Numbered from the stretch's first letter, positions 1 to 8,358 are shown. The stretch: 40,880 nt of DNA from Streptomyces aurantiacus (GCF_001418335.1 NZ_LIPP01000037.1:1-40880), one strand, 5' to 3'. Notes: generated from the letters alone by a model not told the origin. Made by a program: numbers and translations.

Positions 1-76
1 ACACGGGTACGCCGGACGGAGGCGGCCGGAGCGGAGAGGGGTATGGCAGAGGGGAGCGGGACGGAGGCGTCTGCGG

Positions 77-820
77 TCATGTTGACAGTATGGCGAGTCC
101 GGCCGGACGAGTCGTCAACTCACGTCCTGACGCCCGGGGTTGGCGGTCAGGCGCCGCCCTCTCCCCCGTCCTCCCCATCCCGTCCCTATTCGCATCCGCA
201 TCCCCCTCCTCCCCCTCCCTCTCGGCTCGGCGGGCCCGGTGCGTCCGTACCTTGTGGAGGTTGCCGCAGTGCTCCATCGCGCACCAGCGCCGGCGCCCGG
301 GCCGTGACGTGTCGACGAAGAGCAGTTGGCAGGTGTGGGACCCGCATTCGCGGAAGCGGTCCGCATACGGCCCGGTGAGCAGCTCGACCGCCTCACGGGC
401 GACGGTGGCCAGCAGCCGAGCGACGGTGGCACCCGGCGCCCATCCGCGCGAACCGTCCGGTTCGATCCGGGCGGCGAGCGGTGTCCCGGCCGCCGCCGCG
501 TTGACCACATCGAGTTCACGGGCCCCGAGCGGCCTGCCATGGGCGCGGTCGGCGACGAGCTGGAAGAGCGCGTCGCGCAGGTCGCGCGTCTGCGTCAGTT
601 CCCGCTCCGTCACCGTTATTTCGAGGCCGGCCGGCAAGCGGCTCCGCTCCACCCAGCGCAGCAGATCCGCGGGCTCGTGCAGTACCTCGAAGCGCGCGAA
701 CTCTCCCGGTCCGCCCGTCGTCAGGAGTTCCGTGCACAGCGCCCCGGCATCGAAGCGATACCGCTTCCCTCCGTACGACACGAGAGTCAGTCCGGGCGTC
801 CTCGTTGCCTGCTCGCTCAC
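77..820 (-). CDS. CGNR zinc finger / ABATE-domain transcriptional regulator
   Basis: Predicted DNA-binding regulator of about 247 aa. The N-terminal part (about residues 10-150) fits the ABATE (putative stress-induced regulator) domain. A C-terminal zinc finger has Cys159, Cys164, Cys180 and Cys185, followed by the basic helix HKVRTHRARR. The signature normally read as CGNR is CGNL here (185-188), so the last Arg is replaced. A polar tail of about 45 residues follows. I chose the GTG at 820 because the protein then begins VSEQATRTPG and lies 6 nt after a TATAGT -10 on the minus strand, suggesting a leaderless mRNA. An ATG at 844 in the same frame is the alternative; it would overlap the divergent gene by 2 bp. 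It diverges from a VOC-family gene and is probably its regulator and its own (inference). Family confident, start moderate. Confidence 0.8.
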   Translation of the reverse strand: MSEQATRTPGLTLVSYGGKRYRFDAGALCTELLTTGGPGEFARFEVLHEPADLLRWVERSRLPAGLEITVTERELTQTRDLRDALFQLVADRAHGRPLGARELDVVNAAAAGTPLAARIEPDGSRGWAPGATVARLLATVAREAVELLTGPYADRFRECGSHTCQLLFVDTSRPGRRRWCAMEHCGNLHKVRTHRARRAEREGEEGDADANRDGMGRTGERAAPDRQPRASGRELTTRPAGLAILST

Positions 821-842
821 GTAACCACTATAACTGGTTACC
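821..842. promoter_or_regulatory. Divergent leaderless promoter with palindromic operator
   Basis: The 22 bp between the GTG at 820 (minus) and the ATG at 843 (plus) contain a perfect inverted repeat, GTAACCA-N7-TGGTTAC (821-841). The centre reads TATAAC on the plus strand, 8 nt before the ATG, and TATAGT on the minus strand, 6 nt before the GTG. Both fit leaderless Streptomyces promoters sharing one overlapping -10 region. The palindrome is the obvious binding site for the adjacent CGNR regulator (inference). Confidence 0.6.
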
Positions 843-1370
843 ATGACACAGGCCCACGCACCGCAGCCCGGTCCCGCATCCACGACGCCCGGTCCCGTTC
901 CTGCGCCCGCACCCGCGCCCGCGCCCCTGCACTGGAAACTGGTCGTCGACACCGCCGACCCGCACGCCCAGGCCGATTTCTGGGGCGCCGCCCTCGGCTA
1001 CCTGGTCGAGGACCACAGCGCGCTGATCGAGCGCCTGCTGAGCGTCGGCGCCGCACCCGCCGAGCTCGTCGTCGAGTCGCACGGCCGCCAGGCATGGCGG
1101 GACGCGACCGGCGTACGGCACCCGCAGGACCCGTACGAGAAGGGGAGCGGGGTGGGGCTCGGGCGGCGGTTGCTCTTCCAGCGCGTTCCGGAGCCGAAGA
1201 CCGTGAAGAACCGGCTGCACATCGACCTGCACACCGAGGGCGGGAAGCGGGAGGCGGAGGTCGCGCGGCTGACCGGGCTCGGGGCGACGGTCGTCCGGGA
1301 GGTGAAGGAGCCGTCGGGCGAGTGGGTGGTGATGGCGGACCCGGAGGGCAACGAGTTCTGCCTGCACTGA
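843..1370 (+). CDS. VOC-family (glyoxalase/bleomycin-resistance-like) protein
   Basis: 175 aa soluble protein of the vicinal oxygen chelate superfamily, glyoxalase-like type. The fold runs from about residue 29 (LHWKLVVDTADP) to the C-terminus. Typical elements are the QADFWGAALGY helix (43-53), a NRLHIDLH strand (123-130) and a closing DPEGNEFCLH (166-175). His126 or His130 and Glu171 are likely metal-site positions, but the substrate cannot be read from the sequence. The first 28 residues are a Pro/Ala-rich tail with a PAPAPAP run, unusual for the family and encoded by short GC repeats. The ATG lies 8 nt after TATAAC with no Shine-Dalgarno sequence, so translation is probably leaderless. 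Divergent from the CGNR regulator, which suggests a small detoxification or resistance unit (inference). Confidence 0.85.
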   Translation: MTQAHAPQPGPASTTPGPVPAPAPAPAPLHWKLVVDTADPHAQADFWGAALGYLVEDHSALIERLLSVGAAPAELVVESHGRQAWRDATGVRHPQDPYEKGSGVGLGRRLLFQRVPEPKTVKNRLHIDLHTEGGKREAEVARLTGLGATVVREVKEPSGEWVVMADPEGNEFCLH

Positions 1371-1379
1371 CACGCCGGA

Positions 1380-1394
1380 CCCGATGAAATCGGG
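1380..1394 (+). terminator. Short hairpin after the VOC gene
   Basis: CCCGAT-GAA-ATCGGG, 6-bp perfect stem 9 nt after the VOC stop codon, followed by CCCC and no U-tract. Plausible weak terminator or 3'-end processing hairpin. Confidence 0.4.
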
Positions 1395-1472
1395 CCCCAC
1401 GGATTCCAGGCTGGGCAAGGTGGCGAACGCCTGGTGTCCGCTATGCGAACCCGGCTGACCGATTCGCGCTCT

Positions 1473-2516
<1,044 letters not shown>

Positions 2517-2563
2517 AGTGCTCTGCCGGGTCGAAGTGCTCTCGCAGCCGACGGGGCCGGCTG
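2517..2563 (+). terminator. 3' repeat and hairpin after the aminopeptidase gene
   Basis: GAAGTGCTCT occurs twice with an 18-bp period; the first copy overlaps the TGA stop codon (2514-2516). A CAGCCG-N7-CGGCTG stem (2545-2563) follows and may terminate this gene and the convergent ABC permease gene. Confidence 0.4.
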
Positions 2564-2582
2564 GGCGCGGCGCAGTGACGCC

Positions 2583-3503
2583 CTACGCGGTGATGTCCTT
2601 CGCCGTGAACCGCGCCCAGGCCGCCGCGCCGAACACCGCCGCGTACAGCGCCTGCAGTTCGAGGTTGCGGATCAGGTCGTCCCAGTAGACGGGATCGCGC
2701 ATGAGGTCGGCGAACGACAGCCAGTAGTGCGAGAAGAAGTACGGCTGTATCGCGTGGAGCTGGGGTATCTGGTCGAGGATCTGCACGGTGATGAGCAGGC
2801 CGACGGTCGTCGCCATCGCCGCGATCCCGCTGTTCGTCAGGGTCGAGACGAACAGCCCCAGCGCCGCGATCCCGATCAGCGACGCGGCGACGATCAGCGC
2901 AATCAGCAGGGCCCGGCCCAGCCCCTCGCCGAAGCTGATGCGCGTGCCGGAGATCGTCGTCAGCTCGCCCAGGGGAAACAGGAGCGCGCCCACGATGAGC
3001 GCCGAGGTCGCCACGACGAGCGTCGCGATGACACAGAAGGCGAGCGTGGTCGCGTACTTGGTGACCAGCAGGCGCGTACGTCCTGCCGGGGCGACCAGCA
3101 GATAGCGCAGCGTTCCGGCGTTGGCCTCGCCCGCTATCGCGTCGCCCGCCACGACGCCGACCGCCATCGGCAGGAAGAACGGCAGGGTGGCGGCCAGCGC
3201 GGTGAACACCAGGAACAGTCCGTTGTTGGTGATCTGCGCGATGAACGCGGGCCCCTCGCCCCCGCCGCCCGCGGTGGACGACCCGTCGCTCGTCTCGATC
3301 TTGACCGCGACACCGACCAGCACCGGCACGGCGGCGAGCACGCCGAGCAGAGCGATCGTCCGCCAGCGGCGGAGCGTGGTGCTCAGCTCGTTGCGCAGCA
3401 GGCCGAGGGTCCAGAGCGGGCTCGGCGCCCGTGCCGCAGCGGCCCGCCCTGAAGCAGCCGACTCCGCGGCGCCCGATGAATCGGCGGTCTCAGCCCGCGA
3501 CAT
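2583..3503 (-). CDS. ABC transporter permease (ABC-2 type)
   Basis: 306 aa integral membrane protein. A cytoplasmic Ala/Ser-rich N-terminus of about 45 residues is followed by roughly six hydrophobic segments: IALLGVLAAVPVLVGVAV, LFLVFTALAATLPFFLPMAV, FCVIATLVVATSALIVG, ALLIALIVAASLIGIAAL, GIAAMATTVGLLITV and the C-terminal LYAAVFGAAAWARF. A Gly/Ser-rich extracellular loop sits between the first two. GDAIAGEANAGTLRYLLVAPAGR is typical of ABC-2 permeases of the NatB/drug-export group. Its start overlaps the end of the upstream ATPase gene by 14 bp, so the two are translationally coupled. The substrate is unknown; co-location with a LolA-like protein points to an envelope lipid or lipoprotein-related process (inference). 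Confidence 0.9.
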   Translation of the reverse strand: MSRAETADSSGAAESAASGRAAAARAPSPLWTLGLLRNELSTTLRRWRTIALLGVLAAVPVLVGVAVKIETSDGSSTAGGGGEGPAFIAQITNNGLFLVFTALAATLPFFLPMAVGVVAGDAIAGEANAGTLRYLLVAPAGRTRLLVTKYATTLAFCVIATLVVATSALIVGALLFPLGELTTISGTRISFGEGLGRALLIALIVAASLIGIAALGLFVSTLTNSGIAAMATTVGLLITVQILDQIPQLHAIQPYFFSHYWLSFADLMRDPVYWDDLIRNLELQALYAAVFGAAAWARFTAKDITA

Positions 3504-4488
3504 CGAAGCCCTCCCCCGTGAGCGCCACGAACGCGTCCTCCAGCGAGGCCCGCTCGACCCCGAAGCCGCGTACGCGGACGCCCGCCGTCACGAGTGCCGC
3601 GTTCACCTCGGCGAGATCGTGGTCCGGTGGGTCGGCGGTCACCCGGTCCTCGGTGACCACGACATCGCTCACGCCCTGTTCCTTCAGTACCCGGGCCGCT
3701 TCGCCGGGGTCGGGCGTGGTCACGACGAGCCGGCTGCGCGCGCCCGCCGCGAGCTCGGCCACCGGGCCCTGGGTGATCAGCCTGCCCTGTGCCATCACCG
3801 CGGCGTGCGTGCAGACCTGTTCGATCTCGTCGAGCAGGTGCGAGGAGAGGAACACGGTCGTGCCGTCCGACGCCAGCTCACGGACCAGGGAGCGGATCTC
3901 CCGCATCCCCTGCGGGTCGAGCCCGTTGGTCGGCTCGTCGAGGACGAGCAGCTTCCGGGGCTGCAGCAGCGCGGCCGCGAGACCGAGCCGCTGCTTCATC
4001 CCCAGCGAGTAGGCCTTCGCCTTCTTGCCCGCGGCGGCCGTCAGCCCGACCCGGTCGAGCGCGGTCGCCACGCGCGTACGCCGGGTACGCGGGTCGGCGA
4101 CCGGGTCCGCGGAGTCGTACCGCAGGAGGTTGTCACGGCCGGAGAGGAAGCCGTACAGGGCTGGTCCTTCGATGAGCGCGCCCACGTGGGGCAGCACCGT
4201 GCGCGTGGCGCGCGGCATGGGCCGGCCCAGTACACGTGCTGTCCCGGAGGTCGGTTCGATCAGGCCCATCAGCATCCTGATGGTGGTCGTCTTCCCGGAG
4301 CCGTTCGGACCGAGGAAGCCGAAGACGCTGCCCGCCGGGACGGCCAGGTCGAGGCCGTCGACGGCGAGCTGTCCGCCGCGGTAGCGCTTGGTGAGCGCAC
4401 GGGTGGCGATCACGGTGTCACCCGTACCACCCGTATCACTCGTATCACCCGAGTCACCCGAGTCACCTGCGGTGGACAGTTCCGCCAT
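3490..4488 (-). CDS. ABC transporter ATP-binding protein
   Basis: 332 aa nucleotide-binding subunit partnering the downstream permease. Walker A is GPNGSGKT (60-67), the signature is SLGMKQR (161-167), Walker B is LLVLDEP (180-186), and the switch His lies in LSSHLLDE. A C-terminal domain of about 80 residues follows, as in DrrA/NatA-type exporters. I chose the ATG at 4488 because GAGGGAG lies 3 nt upstream; an in-frame ATG at 4560 would put a repeat-rich stretch into the protein and has no ribosome site. The first 25 residues are a low-complexity run of G-D-S/G-D-T triplets, encoded by imperfect 9-bp repeats, that is not part of the family fold. Second gene of a three-gene minus-strand unit. 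Confidence 0.92.
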   Translation of the reverse strand: MAELSTAGDSGDSGDTSDTGGTGDTVIATRALTKRYRGGQLAVDGLDLAVPAGSVFGFLGPNGSGKTTTIRMLMGLIEPTSGTARVLGRPMPRATRTVLPHVGALIEGPALYGFLSGRDNLLRYDSADPVADPRTRRTRVATALDRVGLTAAAGKKAKAYSLGMKQRLGLAAALLQPRKLLVLDEPTNGLDPQGMREIRSLVRELASDGTTVFLSSHLLDEIEQVCTHAAVMAQGRLITQGPVAELAAGARSRLVVTTPDPGEAARVLKEQGVSDVVVTEDRVTADPPDHDLAEVNAALVTAGVRVRGFGVERASLEDAFVALTGEGFDVAG

Positions 4489-4520
4489 CGACTCCCTCGC
4501 TTCGCCTTGCCCTCGGGAAA

Positions 4521-4584
4521 CCCCTGTCGGCCCCTGTCGAGGAGACCCCTGTCGGAGCACGCCCTGTCAGGGGGCCGACAGGGC
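4521..4584 (-). repeat. Inverted and direct CCCTGTC repeats between the LolA-like and ATPase genes
   Basis: On the plus strand CCCTGTC occurs four times, starting near 4522, 4532, 4547 and 4562. Its complement GACAGGG occurs once (4577-4583), next to the LolA-like stop codon. The nearest pair forms a hairpin with 8-bp perfect arms (4561-4568 with 4577-4584). The single inverted copy could alternatively pair with any of the other three. It may be a terminator or attenuator setting the ratio of LolA-like protein to transporter (inference). Confidence 0.5.
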
Positions 4585-5853
4585 CTAGTTCGCCGCGTTG
4601 GCCGCCTTCACCAGCGCGTCCTTGGTGACCGCGCCCGCGTAGACCTTGCCGTCGTCCGTGATCAGCGCGTTGACCAGGCGGGTCGAGAAGACCGTGCCCG
4701 AGCCGAACTTGCCGCTCACCTGGTCGCCCAGCGAGTCCAGGAAACGGCCCGCGTCGCCCCCGCCGGACCCCTCCGACGGCAGGCCCTCGCCGCCGGTGTC
4801 GAACTGGGCTATGGCGCTCCAGCCTTCACCCATGACGTCCGGGCCATCGGACTCCTTGCCCAAGCCCTCTCCGTTGCCCTTGACGTTGCCGTTGTCATTG
4901 CCGGGACGCGCGTGGCGCTCCTTGTCCGCCCGGCCCTCGGACGCCGGCTCGTCGCCCTCGGTGACCTTCGCCCCCTTCGGCGGGCTGAAGTCGAAGGTGG
5001 ACGCGGCCGGCTTGGCGAACTTCACCTGGGTGAAGCCCGCGTCGATGACGGCCGAGCCACCGCTCGTCGGGGTCAGCGTGAACTTCAGGGGCAGGCCGGT
5101 CTTCGCGTCCACGGCGATGGAGATCGCGCCGACCGTCGAACCGGACTGCTTCGGCTTGATCAGCAGCTTGTAGGCGTCCCGGCCCGCGACCTGCGCCGTA
5201 CCGTCGACGGTCACGGACGTCGTGTCGTCGGCCGCCTTCAGCGCCTCCTCGGCCAGCTCCTTGGGCGTGGCCGGCACGTCCTGGGACCTGTCCTTCGTCC
5301 CCTTCCCGGCGGAACCGGCGGAACCTGAGGAGCCGTCCTGCGCGTGGTACGCCTCGTTCGACGCGCTGTCGTACGCCCACACCTCGTCGCCGTTACGTAT
5401 CACGCTGTACTCGGCGGCCTTGTCGAGCAGAGACAGCTTCTGCTTGTCCTCGCCGTCGGCCGCGACCCGCAGCGTGTGCGTACCGGACGCCAGTTCCAGC
5501 AGCTTGGACGACGGGTCCGCGGACGAGCCCGAGCTGTCGCCCCCGCCCGCCACACCGCCGAGGCTGCTCTCCAGGCCGCCGAGGTTCGGCAGCCCCAGAT
5601 CCGTACTGATCTTCACCGTGCCGGACAGCTGCTGTACGTCCGAAGCGGCGATCTTCTCGATGAGCTGCTGCGCGCTGACCTTCGGCAGGTCGGGGTCGCC
5701 GGAGCCCGCGAACGCCGGGACCAGCCCGATGGTCGCCGCCGCCACCCCCACCACCGCGACGGGAACGACGTACCGCGCGGCTTTGCGCCTGCCGGCGCGC
5801 ATGTCGTCGGCCTCGTCCTCGATCGTGCTGTCGTCGGATTCGTACGGTGCCAT
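4585..5853 (-). CDS. LolA-like (outer-membrane lipoprotein carrier fold) envelope protein
   Basis: 422 aa, probably membrane-anchored and facing outward. A charged N-terminus of about 27 residues precedes one hydrophobic segment (YVVPVAVVGVAAATIGLVPAFA). A domain resembling the LolA / outer-membrane lipoprotein-sorting superfamily follows, beginning DLPKVSAQQLIEKIAASDVQQLSGTV, with typical strands such as TLRVAADGEDKQKLSLL, WAYDSASNEAYH and LPLKFTLTP. Two low-complexity linkers (Gly/Ser near 105-120; Asn/Gly/Glu near 310-345) interrupt it. The C-terminal SGTVFSTRLVNALITDDGKVYAGAV resembles a regulatory tail. GGAGG lies 10 nt before the ATG. Gram-positive bacteria have no Lol outer-membrane route, so the partner of this protein and the ABC exporter is unknown. 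Fold call good, role uncertain. Confidence 0.8.
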   Translation of the reverse strand: MAPYESDDSTIEDEADDMRAGRRKAARYVVPVAVVGVAAATIGLVPAFAGSGDPDLPKVSAQQLIEKIAASDVQQLSGTVKISTDLGLPNLGGLESSLGGVAGGGDSSGSSADPSSKLLELASGTHTLRVAADGEDKQKLSLLDKAAEYSVIRNGDEVWAYDSASNEAYHAQDGSSGSAGSAGKGTKDRSQDVPATPKELAEEALKAADDTTSVTVDGTAQVAGRDAYKLLIKPKQSGSTVGAISIAVDAKTGLPLKFTLTPTSGGSAVIDAGFTQVKFAKPAASTFDFSPPKGAKVTEGDEPASEGRADKERHARPGNDNGNVKGNGEGLGKESDGPDVMGEGWSAIAQFDTGGEGLPSEGSGGGDAGRFLDSLGDQVSGKFGSGTVFSTRLVNALITDDGKVYAGAVTKDALVKAANAAN

Positions 5854-6031
5854 GTGTGCCCTACCTCCGTTGTCGGCGGCGGCTTACCGTCCACGCACTC
5901 GTCCACCCCTGGCCGCCATTGTCACCCGAACTCCTGTGAAGTGGTGTTCCCCATCTGACCAAATCGACCGCCGGATGGCGTCAGACCTCGGAGCCAACTC
6001 CTCGTACACCTGGGGGATGACATAAGCGGAC

Positions 6032-6073
6032 GGCGCATCCCCCGACCCGTAGGGGTCGTGTGGGGGAGACGCC
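6032..6073 (-). terminator. Long interrupted hairpin downstream of the polyprenyl synthase gene
   Basis: Three stacked stems with small internal loops: GGCG/CGCC (6032-6035, 6070-6073), CCCCC/GGGGG (6039-6043, 6062-6066) and GACCC/GGGTC (6044-6048, 6053-6057). It lies about 115 nt after the polyprenyl synthase stop and about 180 bp upstream of the LolA-like gene, so it can separate the two transcription units. Confidence 0.5.
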
Positions 6074-6103
6074 GTCGCCACCGTTCAGGATCTTGGGGCT
6101 CAC

Positions 6104-6193
6104 TCACCGGCGACTGCTTCACCGGTCATCAGCTCACCGGTCGTCAGTCCGCCGCTCACCGGCTCACCGGTGATCAGCCCGCCGGTGATCAGC
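6104..6193. repeat. 15-bp tandem repeat spanning the 3' end of the polyprenyl synthase gene
   Basis: Six adjacent 15-bp units of the form TCACCGGTSATCAGC: starts at 6104, 6119, 6134, 6149, 6164 and 6179. Units 2, 4 and 5 are the closest matches, and the third and sixth begin CCGCCG. The last unit contains the stop codon of the minus-strand gene (6189-6191), so the array is a repeated duplication of that gene's end. ACCGGT is present in most units. No protein is encoded by the array itself. Confidence 0.8.
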
Positions 6194-7199
6194 CCGCCCG
6201 GTGCACCACCGCGTCACACAGCTCCACCAGAGAAGCCTTCGCGTCGCACTCCGGGAGCGGTGCCAGGGCGGCGCGGGCGTCCTCCGCGTACCGCACGGTG
6301 TCGCGGCGGGCCTGGTCCAGCGCGGGGTGGACGCGCAGCCTGGCCAGCGCCTCCGCGAGCCGTGCGTCGTCCGTGAGGTCCGACGCGAGCAGCTCGGACA
6401 GGGCGATGTCCTCGGCGAGCCCCAGCCGCTTGACGCGCTCGTGCAGCCGCAGGACGGGCATCGTCGGAATGCCCTCGCGCAGGTCGGTGCCCGGCGTCTT
6501 GCCGGACTCGTGGGAGCCGCTCGCGATGTCCAGCACGTCGTCGGCAAGCTGGAAGGCCACACCGAGCCGCTCGCCGTACTGCGTCAGCACGTCGACGACC
6601 GTCTCGTCGGCGCCCGACATCATCGCGCCGAATCGTCCCGCCACCGCGATCAGCGAGCCGGTCTTGCCGCCGAGCACGTCCATGTAGTGGTCGACCGGGT
6701 CACGCCCGTCGCGCGGTCCCGCCGTCTCCAGAATCTGGCCGGTGACCAGCCGCTCGAAGGCCTCCGCCTGGATGCGTACGGCCTCGGGGCCCAGGTCGGC
6801 CAGGATGTGCGAGGCGCGTGCGAAGAGGAAGTCGCCGGTGAGGACCGCGACCGAGTTGCCCCAGCGGCTGTTGGCGCTGGGGACGCCGCGGCGCACGTCC
6901 GCCTCGTCCATCACGTCGTCGTGGTACAGCGTGGCGAGATGGGTCAGCTCGACGACGACCGCCGAGGGCACGATCCCCGGCGCGTACGGGTCACCGAACT
7001 GGGCGGCGAGCATCACGAGCAGCGGCCGGAACCGCTTCCCACCCGCCCGCACGAGGTGCTGCGCGGCCTCCGTGATGAACGGGACCTCGCTCTTGGTGGC
7101 CTCAAGCAGTCCCTCCTCGACAGCCGCCAGTCCGGCCTGGACATCGGCTTCGAGAGCCTGGTCCCGCACGCTCAGCCCGAACGGCCCGACGACGGTCAC
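6189..7199 (-). CDS. All-trans polyprenyl diphosphate synthase (probably menaquinone side chain)
   Basis: 336 aa prenyltransferase that extends an allylic diphosphate with isopentenyl diphosphate. Both Asp-rich motifs are intact: DDVMD (94-98, first) and DDVLD (220-224, second), with GGKRFRP (53-59) for diphosphate binding and the GKT of LGGKTGSL (178-180). Small side chains just before the first motif (ATLYH) suggest a long product rather than a C20 one. The start is GTG at 7199, with GGAGA 6 nt upstream. MenG and a geranylgeranyl-reductase-family gene lie on the other side of the nuo operon, so supply of the menaquinone C40-C45 chain is the likely role (inference); carotenoid or other polyprenyl use cannot be excluded. 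Its 3' end carries the 15-bp repeats. Confidence 0.9.
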   Translation of the reverse strand: MTVVGPFGLSVRDQALEADVQAGLAAVEEGLLEATKSEVPFITEAAQHLVRAGGKRFRPLLVMLAAQFGDPYAPGIVPSAVVVELTHLATLYHDDVMDEADVRRGVPSANSRWGNSVAVLTGDFLFARASHILADLGPEAVRIQAEAFERLVTGQILETAGPRDGRDPVDHYMDVLGGKTGSLIAVAGRFGAMMSGADETVVDVLTQYGERLGVAFQLADDVLDIASGSHESGKTPGTDLREGIPTMPVLRLHERVKRLGLAEDIALSELLASDLTDDARLAEALARLRVHPALDQARRDTVRYAEDARAALAPLPECDAKASLVELCDAVVHRAG

Positions 7200-8205
7200 G
7201 AGGGTCTCCTGTCTGCTGACGCTCTCAACGGCGGTCTCTGGATGCGCTGGGTGCTGCGGGTGCGCAGCGGGCTCTGGGTGTGTTGCGTGCTGTGGGTGTT
7301 TGTCGATGTGTCGCTGCCGGCACTCAAGTCAGCGTATCCGGTCGTCTTTCGATCACGATGAGCGCCCGCCTGTCACCTGCCACCACCCTGCCGGACACGC
7401 TCCACCTGGCCCCTTTTGCCCCGTCACCAGGGCGGGAGGTACTGGATCATGGAAGGTATGTTCTCGATCTGATGATATGACTGAAATATCCCGAAAGAGG
7501 CTCCTCGGCACCCCGGCGTCCCGACTGCGCCGCACGATTCACCCGGCTCACCGAGGCGACACCCACGCGCATCCGTACGCCCTTCCGCTCCGCCCCCCTG
7601 ACCCTCCCTACGGCTTTCCCGCCGAGACGGTTCACGACGGCATCCGAGTTCCCCCGACAGACGGACCCAAGCCCTACGCCCGCGCATGACGCCCCATCAC
7701 CGAGGAAACCACCGCCGAAATCACCGACGAAAGCACCGACGAATCCGAACCGGCCACTACGACAACGACGCGCAGCACAGGGGAGGTTCCGCGCTCGCCC
7801 TCGACATGCGCACACGGTCGTCGGCCACCCTTCCAGCTCCAGCGGTTCCAGACATTCCGCACCTCACGTCGGCCGCGATTCTCCCAAACCTCCCCAACCT
7901 CCCGAATCCCCCAAAGGCACCGACTTGCCCGAATTAATAATCTGTTTCCCTAATCGCCTGTACGCGTCAGTGAATTGGGTCACGCCTGTCCGAAGTGATC
8001 GTTTTGTCGGGTCCGCCGACTTCCCTTCACGGAAAGCAAGTTGAGCTTTGCCTTCCGGATAGATCAAGGAATATTCACCCAATGAGGCAGGTCATGATCG
8101 GTGCCATGCGAATTCAGGGCTTGTTTGCTTCATGTGCTTTCGCATACGTTCACGTCACTCCGGACGGATCGCCTAATCCTGCCGCCGCCCGGAAACCCAG
8201 CCACC
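7200..8205. other. About 1-kb intergenic region without a supported gene
   Basis: Open frames here are short, Arg/Pro-rich and lack ribosome sites, and codon periodicity differs between them. At 7699-7746 there is a 12-bp tandem repeat of four imperfect units (ACCGACGAAAGC type). In the plus frame it reads as an acidic Thr/Glu/Asp stretch, but a TGA lies just upstream and there is no start. From about 7930 to 8160 the sequence is markedly more AT-rich, which suits promoter DNA for the riboswitch-controlled gene. The first 150 bp upstream of 7199 should hold the polyprenyl synthase promoter, but I see no clear -35/-10 pair. Confidence 0.6.
8121..8150 (+). promoter_or_regulatory. Candidate promoter for the riboswitch-controlled hydrolase gene
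   Basis: TTGTTT (8121-8126), an 18-bp spacer and TACGTT (8145-8150) lie in the AT-rich stretch about 60 bp upstream of the riboswitch core. The distance is right for a transcript that includes the riboswitch. The match to the vegetative consensus is moderate. Confidence 0.35.
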
Positions 8206-8345
8206 CATTCACTCGCGTACGGCAGGAGCGGGGGACCCAGGTAAGTCGCCGGTCCCGTTATCGGAACGGCTAGGGGTTAAGTCGCGTACAGCACGCGACC
8301 GGGCATCTCCCGCCCGAACCCGACAGCTCACCTCGTAGGCGCCGG
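8206..8345 (+). ncRNA. c-di-AMP riboswitch (ydaO/yuaA type)
   Basis: The leader contains the conserved ydaO blocks in order: GGAGCGGGGGACCCA (about 8224-8238), TAGGGGTTAAGTCG (8271-8284), and the 3' block ACCCGACAGCTCACCTCG (about 8318-8335) followed by TAGGCG. Supporting stems are GCCG...CGGC around 8248-8270 and GTCGCG/CGCGAC (8281-8299). The 3' block ends just before the Shine-Dalgarno of the LysM/SLT gene. Known biology: this class binds cyclic di-AMP and in actinobacteria precedes cell-wall hydrolase and resuscitation-factor genes, turning expression off at high ligand. Outer boundaries are approximate. Confidence 0.9.
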
Positions 8346-8358
8346 AGAGGAATTCGCC

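Noticed and set aside
82..87. Perfect TTGACA -35 hexamer
   Set aside because: It lies in the 3' end of the CGNR gene and no -10 sequence follows at 16-19 bp.
326..1387. Plus-strand open frame crossing the CGNR and VOC genes
   Set aside because: It shadows both genes in other frames and is Arg/Pro-rich with no ribosome site.
5884..6122. Two short minus-strand open frames between the LolA-like and polyprenyl synthase genes
   Set aside because: They overlap each other in different frames, lack ribosome sites and family features, and cross the long hairpin at 6032-6073.
7447..7937. Short open frames on both strands in the gene-free region
   Set aside because: Gly/Arg- or His/Arg-rich low-complexity products without ribosome sites; the 12-bp repeat explains part of the open reading.
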